Shown one piece after another: positions 55,602-64,000 of a stretch of 64,000 nt of DNA. This DNA comes from Hsuehochloa calcarea (taxonomy: Eukaryota > Streptophyta > Magnoliopsida > Poales > Poaceae), in the NCBI GenBank assembly GCA_036346395.1, contig CM070594.1, positions 27,065,385 to 27,129,384 on the forward strand, read 5' to 3'. The stretch's first letter is position 1. Each line of letters opens with the position of its first letter. The notes under the pieces were generated by a model. The model worked only from the letters and a program-made list of their open reading frames with translations, made no database searches and was not told the DNA's origin. Both the position numbers and the translations under genes were made by a program.

Positions 55602-56753
55602 ACCCCCTCGAAATAGAGATCACCTGCGCTCACTGCTATGACTGCAACTTAACGACTGCACGCGATCTCGGCCATCCATCCCAACCACCAGCGGCTCAAA
55701 TCCATTTCTACAGTACATGCATATGCCCTTACCCCAGATAAATTGGAACAGATTGATTCCTACTGCATAGGCAAGATCTCACCCTTCGGCGAATCTAGGG
55801 GCTCAGAAGAGTGCACCCCACCTTTCTTTTATAACCTATCGTACAGTACAGAACAAGGGTTTTCATCAAAGTGCACAACTAAAGACAGGAGCGTATCAGC
55901 CACACGTCACTAGTCTCCAGGAGGGGGAGACCATGAACATGAGTTTAAAATGTAAAAAAAAAGGGTTTGTAGCGTCGACCACAACTACAAAATGCACTTT
56001 CTCGCCAAGGAGAATCATCAAAGAATCCTGCAGTCGACGATAGGACTGCTTAAGTTGTAGTTACACTTCCGACTGCACAGGAACCGTGTCCACCTCCATT
56101 CACGGCTGTGACAGGTAATGGTGGTGGGGACGATTGTCACAGCTGGTGCATACCACAATGTGCCAATGTCCACCTACCTACGTTCGGTTTCGGTCACTAC
56201 CGTTTGGCACGGATACGGCCTCTAGGCTCTATGAAATGAACTGTACTAATCACTGTTTGTTCTCTGGGAGATGTGACTAGAGAAGGATCAGCTGCATTCT
56301 TCCTCCCCAGATAAGGAAAACATTTAGGTTACTGAGGTAGATTGTTAGTCCATTTGACTGGGACCAGAAAAAAACGAACGTCACACACAAATTGCTATAC
56401 AAACAGAGACCACTGACATACTACACAAAAGCTGGAATGAAGGAAACACTAAATAAACAGTGAGACTTGCACATTAAGTTCACTCTCTCCAGCATTCCAT
56501 CCGATCCTAATACAGCATGGGCTGACCGAGGTCGTGATCAAATGACCCCAGGACATATATACCATTTCCGTAAGGATTGAACTAACCTACGTTGTTGCAC
56601 AAAGTAAACTACAAAGTCGAGCCTGCGTTTTGAGTCTTTGAGCTCATGGACAAAAGAGGCTTGAAGCATTAAAAAGAACAAGGCTTAAACGTTTTCTGAG
56701 CTCGGTCTCGGTCTCCCGACAAGTTCCAAAAGGAAGTAGGAGGCAGCATCAGA
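55602..56753. other. 3' flank and probable 3' UTR of the ISWI gene
   Basis: No second gene is visible between the MITE-like element and the stop codon of the ISWI gene. The part next to 56753 must hold the minus-strand 3' UTR. I could not identify a firm polyadenylation signal. Confidence 0.6.
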
Positions 56754-59700
56754 TCACCCTCGCTTACGCCTTCCCTGTAAAATATTTACAACTGGTGAGC
56801 AGCAGATACACTGTTAAGTTGATTTTCAGCTCCCTAGATGGATTAAGGAGGAAATGGATGAGCAACGGCACTGAGACGACTGCTAAGTTGTTTCAAAGTA
56901 GTTACTAGGCTTCTATTTAAGATCGTCATCCGATCGATGTGGGTTATCATTTCACAAGCATTACTTGATGACTTACCGAGCCCACATAATCGTCCATAAG
57001 GGGCTGCCGTCGCCTCTTGAATGAATTAGATGGAGTCGTGTCACCCTCTGAAGCCCTTAATGCGGCTCGCTTTGTTGGTGTCATGTTCTGTGCGGCAAAA
57101 GAAAAATACAAGATGAGATCAGCAAGATTGCAAAATCAAAATAAGGATACGGCGTATGCACAAATTCTAGAACAATGAAATGGTGATGTAGGAGGATAGT
57201 TTAGACCTCAGACCAGTGATGGCCAGGGGAAATCTACCTTAGCAAGCCTTTTGTCTTTCCTCGCCTGCCTTTCTTGCTCATCATATTCTTGATTCTCTTT
57301 CTCGACTAGACGGATAAGGGTGTCACATCGCCTAGCCAATTCTTGGGTGGTCCTGGACTTCACAAACCAATCAAATCGGAACAAGGGCGACATGCGAAAC
57401 GCGGCTTTCAGTTCATCCCAATTTCCGTAACCAAGCTTATGCACCATGCATAGCTGAAATGCAACAACAGCTTGTTAATCATGTCACATACTCGGAGAAA
57501 TATGCATTAAAAAATGAGAGAGCATACCATAAAACGGTCACATTCTTCATTATAGAATTTCCCTTTATTTTGGCCATACTGAATTTTCAACTCTAACCAT
57601 GGGTTCTTATAGCGGTCTAACTTCTTCCCAATGGCTCGCATAATCTCATCCTTCCGGGATATCCTTGCCTCTCCCCTTTCAATGTTCTTGATAATTCTAT
57701 CATAATCTGGTTAGACAGGGACAAACCATAAATGATTGGTCAGCATGAAAACTGTCTTCATTTCCCAATACACCATTTTAACCACATAAGCAGTCACGTA
57801 TATTAATCATGTATAATCAATTAGTTACTGGCTTACCACTGAGTTCCTTGTATCTCTCCTTGAAAACTATAGCATATCGTTGAACTTCCTCTTCTGTCTT
57901 CCCCTCCATTTCAGAGGCTATACTCTTGATGACATTGCGACCATATTTCTCACATGCACGGATAAAAGTGTTGAAGTCTCTCCTCGTCCATGTTGCAAAA
58001 CCCTGAGATTCACACCATAGAAAACAAAAACAAAGTTAAAAAAGATAGCTATCTATCAAGCAAGTGGGTAGGGAAAACCACAGGAAACCGATGATTTAGG
58101 TATATTTTATATCATCTAACCTCTTCTAATAATTGTTCCTTCTCTTCCTGCTCATCTGCCGTCAAAGGCTCCAACTGATCTGAGCATTGCATAAGAATTA
58201 TATAATTAGCACAATCTGCTGGATGCTGTAATGCAACTTAGAGAAGAAAGAGTTGGTAATACCTTCATCTTCACCATCAATGGTATCTTTCTTCTGATTT
58301 GCTTGCTGCATCAAATTTTTAAAGGTTAGGCACCCCAAATATCAATGACAATTAACAAATAATGTATTGGGTAGTGGAGCAATGGTGAAGTATGGAATGG
58401 CACATCAGACAAAATGAAAGGGAAAAAGTTAGTAAACTAGTTTCTCAACATCTAGCTGGAATAACAAATTGTTCTAGCAGAGAAATTACCATAAGGTACC
58501 GGACTTCCTTTTCATACAATTCATTTAGCCTTTGGTTGTTGAAGAACTGGAAATCATGCCTGCCATAAACAAAACAAGATGAGCTGACAACACCAAGCAA
58601 TAAATAAGTCCTAATCATTAAAATTTTGACAAAAACGAAAAAAAGGATAGTAACACTAAAAAACTTACAAGTGTGGCATTCTTGGAATCCGTGGTTCCCT
58701 AGGTTTTGCGGGTGCACCTTGGCGAAGTGCTTGTTTAAAGTATTCAGACTCAGAGTAGCTACGATAATAGGTCAAAATTAGGTCAACACAATTAATAGAC
58801 AAAATGCACTGTAACCCAAAGAAAAAAAGGGTGAGTGGCGTACTTCCTCTTCCTTTCTCTTCTAGGTGGCTCAATCCAATTATCGCTGACCAGTTTCTTA
58901 AAATCAAGCTTGCTTTCCTCCTTGAAGCAATTAACAAAGCAGATTCAGTTGGTGGACTCAACTAAAATTTCAAATTTACAGCACATAACTGAGAGGATGG
59001 ATTATTTACCTTATCATCATCAAAATCATACAATTCAGCAGCTGCCCAAAAAAATGAGGTTAGACTCAGGAGAGAGAGAGAGAGAGAGGAGGTGCATACT
59101 ATCATCCATTTTAAATTTAATGGCATCCTCTGTGAATTTTTTCATTTTTGCGTCAAGCTCTGCTGTTGTCTCTTCTCCAATAGCTATAATACGGTCAATA
59201 TCCTCATCTGTTATTGTGCTGTCCTTGGAACTGAACACCATTTCCGCACCAAATCTCACCATTTGTAACAGGTCATCCTTATTGACAGCTGAATAAAAAT
59301 CAACAAGAAAAGATCTGTTTAATCCTTATCCTACTACCCCGGAAAAATCCTTCATCAGATAGCAATGACAAGCAGCAAAAACATACTTTTCTGCTCTGCC
59401 AGCCGTCCTTGTTGAATGACCAAAGCATCCAATGCAAGCTTCTTGTATGCTCTCTCAATCACTTTTTCCTCAATGGTATACTGGAATTTAGTTTTCACCA
59501 TTCTGTATTAGATACCAACACCAAAATTGGTACTGTAATATTCTCAAGCTAGTATTAACAAACCTCGGTGCAAAATCGGAAAACTTGAACTTGTTTCTTT
59601 TGACCTATCCTATGTGCACGGTCTTGAGCTTGGAGATCAGCTTGTGGATTCCTGCAGACACATTAGAAGTAGCAAAGATGTAAGATTCATCTTCATGGGT

Positions 59701-62700
59701 TACAAACAAGGTATAATTTTCAGTCTAACAAAGTGGCATACCAATCACTGTCATAGAGAATCACAACATCAGCAGTGGCAAGGTTGATACCAAGGCCACC
59801 TGCCCTGGTTGAAAGCAAGAAAATGAACTTCTCACTTCCTGGTTTGTTAAAACCTTCAATGGATGCATCACGGTCTTCTCCACCTGTGTTTCCATCTATA
59901 CGGCAATATTGATACCCTCTGTACATAAGATAATCTTCCAAGATATCCAAAAGCCTGGTCATCTGCAGGATGCTGATATATGTCAAACAAAGCGAAATTT
60001 GGGGGAAGCCAATGAAATGTCTAACGAGATGCTTGCAAATGCTTAGTAACCCAAGTGTGACCACAAAATGTCCTAATAAAATGTGATGTCTAAACTCTTA
60101 AAGCCATTCATATCTGCATTGAAATGGGAAATAATCACCTGTGAGAAAATAAGCACTCTGGAGTCACGGTCCTTTAGTTTGGGCAGCAATTTATCTAACA
60201 GAACCATTTTTCCTACATTAAATATCAAAAGAGTTGTTAATAAGCAACCACAGAAGTAAAGTTGAAGAATAGAATGTAAATTTGCAACAAAAAAAGAACA
60301 TCAAAATGAAAACCATACCTGCATTCTCAACAAGATGTTCACCAGTTGTGTAAGGTGGACCAGGCTCTGCACCTTGGAATAAATATGGATGGTTGCAGCA
60401 CTTGCGCAACTGCATGGCTATATTAAGCAATCGCTTGCGTTCACCACCAGCATTAATCACCTCCAAATCTTTCTGAAGCAGAGCACGATAGTACTGCTTT
60501 TGCATTTGAGACATTCCAACTTTAAGTATTGTCTCCTTTTTTGGAGGCAAACCCTTTTCAACATCAGATTTAAGCCTTCGAAGAAGAAATGGACGAAGAA
60601 CCTTCACAAAATTTGCATACACGAAGTATATAGGGTTAATTCAAACACACTGACACTGATTGAGCATGAGTGTTATATCCCTCACCTTATGAAGCTGCTG
60701 AACAACCTCATGTTGATCATTTTCACCAGAAATTTGGAACCATTCATCAAAGGTCTCAGCGGAGCTAAATATCTCAGGCAGCAAAAAGTTGAGGAGAGAC
60801 CAAAGCTCATGGAGATTGTTCTGCCACATAACAAATCAGTCAACAATAAGATTGAACAAAAAAAATAAGATTAAGGATTGTAAAGAAACATAATTACTCT
60901 GACAGTATTTGAAATCCAAGTCTCAAATGTATGTATAATACCAAGAAACAGCACTGCCAGGAGAAACCTACCTGAAGTGGAGTGCCTGTGATGAGGAGAC
61001 GATAATTAGTGTTGTAAAGCCTCATCGTCTTAGACAGAAGCGAATTCTCATTTTTTATCCGATGAGCTTCATCAATAATAACGTAGCGCCAGCTGAAACG
61101 CCTCAGTGCAGTTTTTTCTTTGATTGCCATTTCAAAACTAGTCACACAGACATTAAATTTTCCTGGCTGTAGCAAATTCTCCCTTATATGGTTCTGAACA
61201 AACAGAATTGAAGAAGATCAGTAATATGTCAGGGGAAATTACAATAATGATTAAAGAATAGAGATTTGGTACTGACCCTCTCTTCTGGATTTCCTAAGAA
61301 CTTCACAGCATGTAAAATAGGGCAAAAACGCTGGATTTCCTTTATCCAGTTACCAAGAGTAGACTTTGGTGCCACAACCATGTGAGGACCAGTTATGCCT
61401 CTGAATTCATGCAGATAGCCCAGCAGTGAAATTGTTTGAAGAGTTTTCCCAAGACCCTGAATAATGAAATATCATGTCAAGGATAAGGTTAGTAACTTAA
61501 TCAAACATAACCACCGTAGTGATTGAATAAGAGATTGAGAAAATTTTGGTGACTTTGGCTTATTGTGAGGTTAGAGCATCTAACATACCATCTCATCAGC
61601 CAATATCCCATTGATACCATTCTCATACAGTCGTATGAGCCAATTAAGCCCAGCTAGTTGGTAATCTCGCATTTTTCCCTTTATACCTGCAAAGCAAACA
61701 AAATGAGAATACAACCATTTAGTAGTTAAAATATGACAGAAGATACTGAAAAATATAAAAATCATAGAAAACCAAGAACTTGGAGTTCCTCAGAATGTGA
61801 TTGGAGATGTTCAATTCTATTTTCAGGAAATGAAAAAGGCTCAGCCTAATTTTCAGGAAATAAAAAGTTAATGGTGGAAATAAACAAAGCCGTCTCAATT
61901 ACATAAATAGATATTCATCTTTTAGTTAAAATCAACACAAAACAAACACACTACTGATTTGAGTAGAGTGTAGACATTGCTGATCAGAGCAAAAAGTCCA
62001 TATTCATTTAAGACAACTGATCTATGTTTGCTTAGTTAAAAAACGCAGTAACCTACAATCAACTATGGGATAATGTTGGTTCAGTTCTGACCTAATCAAA
62101 ATACAGTATTCAGTTATGCATTTTTAAAGTTAACTGTCATATTTCATTGTCATTTTATGGACAGGATACACGATACTTTTATGACAAATTGACAACAAGG
62201 AAAAAGATCCATATACCTAGCAAGAAAAGAAGAGTGTCTTCATATCACTTGGTTATTAACGTAAAAGAATGTGGCAAATGTAAAAAAAAGTTACATATAG
62301 ACAGGAAGGGGAGGCTCACATGATGGCTGCGAGCCCAAACGTGTTCCTCCTGTACCAGCAAGTGCATCTTCCTCCTCTTTGAGGTATTCTTCATCTTCCT
62401 CCTCTTCTGTCATCTTTGACGCATGACGGCCCCTACAGTTTGACTCACCTTAGTAACAGGTAAATCACAGAGCATAGAACAAGAGATAGATGGAATCCTA
62501 AAGTAAATGGAACTACATCTTATGGCCCTGCATACAAAATAACAGGGACCGCTCCATAACATCATGAAGCCAAAAGCTATTACTATAAGGTAAACTGCTT
62601 GAATTAACAAATATATTCAGAACTTCCCTCAACCCCACAGCTAGAAATGATAATATAACACTGACAATAAAGGTAAATGCACATCATCTAAAATTGTATG

Positions 62701-63531
62701 CACTCCTGACGATTTCATAAAATTAACAGGATGAGGAACTGTTTGGGTAGGCAGGGATTAGACCCAATACATTCGGACAAGCAGGGATTTTAGTTCAATT
62801 TCCCTGCCCATCTTAAGGGATTGGACCTAATCCCCTTCCATCCAAACAATCCCTGAACAGGCCATCGAAGCGACGAAGGCCACCCAAATACACCTATAAG
62901 CTTATCCAACCAAAATTGTTTACCTTGTATGTTTGATGCATAAATAATCCTTCAACTTAGAATTATTTCAAAGTGAGGCACAACACTACTTTCCAGCATC
63001 AGAAATTTTTTGTACCATGGTAAGAACAAAGATGGGTATTATTTTTAATGATTTTTAAATATCATCCGTGTTATGCAAGTGCCTGTAGTTTCTATTAGTC
63101 TTCCCAGATGAGTGTAAATAGCAAATTATCATACTAGAACTAACATAACCAATATTACCTTCCTCGTGGCTTCTTCTCTTTTGATTGGTTTCCTTTTGCA
63201 AAGTGGGCGAATATTTCAGTCTGCTGCAGTAGATACTTCAATCGCCCCTTCCCTTTATTGTTCTGTTAAAAAATAATGATGAGAATGCATTGTACACAGA
63301 AGAATCAAATGTAAAAGAAAATACTAATGTGCACATGATGGCAAATCATGTGCTGAAGAAGCGCTCATATTCAGGGATTTCTTTAAAGAAGGAACATACC
63401 ATGTCAACATCAACAGCAGCATTTTGGGTATCCAATATTTCTTGGATTTTCTGCTTCTTTAATTTCTGGAGTTCCTTGAGCCTGGCTCTCTCACGCTTAC
63501 TTACCACTGCACTTCCTGCAGGGTCTTCAGT
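56754..63531 (-). CDS. CHR11: ISWI-family SNF2 chromatin-remodelling ATPase (plant CHR11/CHR17 type), 5' end outside window
   Basis: This is a nuclear ATPase that slides nucleosomes and sets their spacing. In plants ISWI works with DDT-domain partners (family knowledge). The 24 exons, 5' to 3', are: 63531-63400, 63262-63159, 62432-62320, 61686-61589, 61456-61277, 61193-60972, 60820-60686, 60601-60319, 60212-60139, 59962-59742, 59651-59574, 59480-59387, 59288-59100, 59041-59010, 58920-58843, 58758-58669, 58559-58490, 58305-58263, 58179-58121, 58002-57837, 57706-57528, 57453-57238, 57087-56977, 56774-56754. All introns placed are GT-AG. The sum is 2,988 bp, exactly 995 codons plus TGA. Motifs are ADEMGLGKT (Walker A, across exons 4-5), DEAH (61063-61074), LLITGTPLQ, FLLSTRAGGLGINLATAD and QAQDRAHRIGQ (exon 11). 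A HAND region (exons 14-19), SANT (exon 20) and SLIDE (exons 21-22) follow, and the end is GRRKRG. About 110 N-terminal residues are missing compared with rice ISWI (about 1.1k residues). It looks functional. Confidence 0.95.
62740..62848. mobile_element. Small MITE-like inverted repeat in an ISWI intron
   Basis: 109 bases run from TGTTTGGGTAGG to CCATCCAAACA. The two arms (tgtttgggtaggcaggga with ttagacccaat, and the complement of attggacctaatcc with ccttccatccaaaca) pair almost throughout. The intron lies between exons 2 and 3. The TGTTTGG end is common in hAT-like cereal MITEs. Flanking bases give no clear duplication. Confidence 0.55.
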
Positions 63532-64000
63532 CTGCAATGAAAAACAGTTAGGTGCAATAGAATGCAAAATATTGCAACCCCAAGTCTGATACAATTCAGA
63601 CATTCGCACACCCACTTAACTATTTATTTTACCCAACAATACATAGAATGAAAGCACCTAGACAAGTACTGCATTGCAGGACATGAATAGAGCAACCATA
63701 CCCTCCAAATAGTAGCTTCTTTTCAGTCCAGAGCTAGATATATTCACTAATCTAATAGAAGCTCTAAATTATTGAAGCAGGAAGCAGATAAACTATGAAC
63801 TAACAACTAAAAGTGATGTAAGGGCTATGAAATAAACTAATTTTGTAGCGCGCAAAACAAACATTTTCACTGAGAACACAAAAAAATATATCAAACGCGT
63901 ATCTAGCTAAGCAATGCAGATCGCAGTAACAACCGCCAAAACCTGAAAAACACAAACTACACGACTCACATAATTGATGAAATCAGTTCAATGTATCCCC
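63532..64000 (-). other. Intronic sequence upstream of the first visible ISWI exon
   Basis: A/T-rich sequence starts with the acceptor cattgcag next to exon 63531. No further coding block appears before the window edge, so the acidic N-terminal exon and promoter lie to the right. Confidence 0.75.

Overview
This is a nuclear genome segment from a grass (Poaceae). The last quarter holds one conserved host gene. Nearly everything else is a deeply nested pile of grass-type transposable elements: Tekay-like and other Ty3/Gypsy elements, Angela-like and Sirevirus-like Ty1/Copia elements, a CACTA element whose subterminal motif is ACAGACGGTT, a Mutator-like element and MITEs. The host gene is very close to the rice ISWI proteins as I remember them, so an Oryza-like genome is my best inference; the species cannot be fixed from this window alone.

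Layout. Positions 1-15243 are mostly Gypsy material. A Tekay-like 5' LTR (2568-9771) is interrupted by two solo LTRs with perfect 5-bp target-site duplications (3010-5052, CCCGC; 5785-7756, TGTGT). It is followed by a primer-binding site, an upstream ORF and a decayed gag-pol that breaks off in reverse transcriptase at about 13155. An Angela-like LTR (13183-14863) and two divergently oriented Gypsy pol C-termini follow. Positions 15244-34977 hold another Gypsy element (LTR, PBS, palindrome-rich leader, gag) split by a nest. A minus-strand LTR with GTATG duplications (19000-34172) contains a full-length 13-kb Sirevirus with AAAGT duplications (19420-32425). The gag of that Sirevirus is itself split by a further solo LTR with TAATC duplications (21335-23213). 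A small TRIM-like element (33350 to about 33968) sits in the rest of the outer LTR.

Positions 34981 to about 53080 are a CACTA element with a tnp2-type transposase and a second gene carrying a C48/Ulp1-like protease region. The transposase is split by a long Gypsy LTR (37735-46632, ACTCT duplications). That LTR in turn carries a Mutator-like element that appears to have captured a gene leader (39950-41071, 9-bp duplication) and a compact gag-only LTR retrotransposon (42687-44870, GCCGT duplications). Positions 53083-55600 hold a 5'-truncated small LTR element, a decayed double B-box (CONSTANS-like) fragment and a MITE-like element.

Positions 56754-63531 (minus strand) are 24 exons of an ISWI-family SNF2 chromatin-remodelling ATPase. 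The reading frame is open across all the splice junctions I placed (2,988 bp, 995 codons plus stop), and the first coding part lies beyond the right edge. This is the only gene here that looks functional. The transposon genes nearly all carry stops or frameshifts. The main biological content is the insertion order, readable from the duplications, and several unusual non-coding motif clusters inside the LTRs and the CACTA element.
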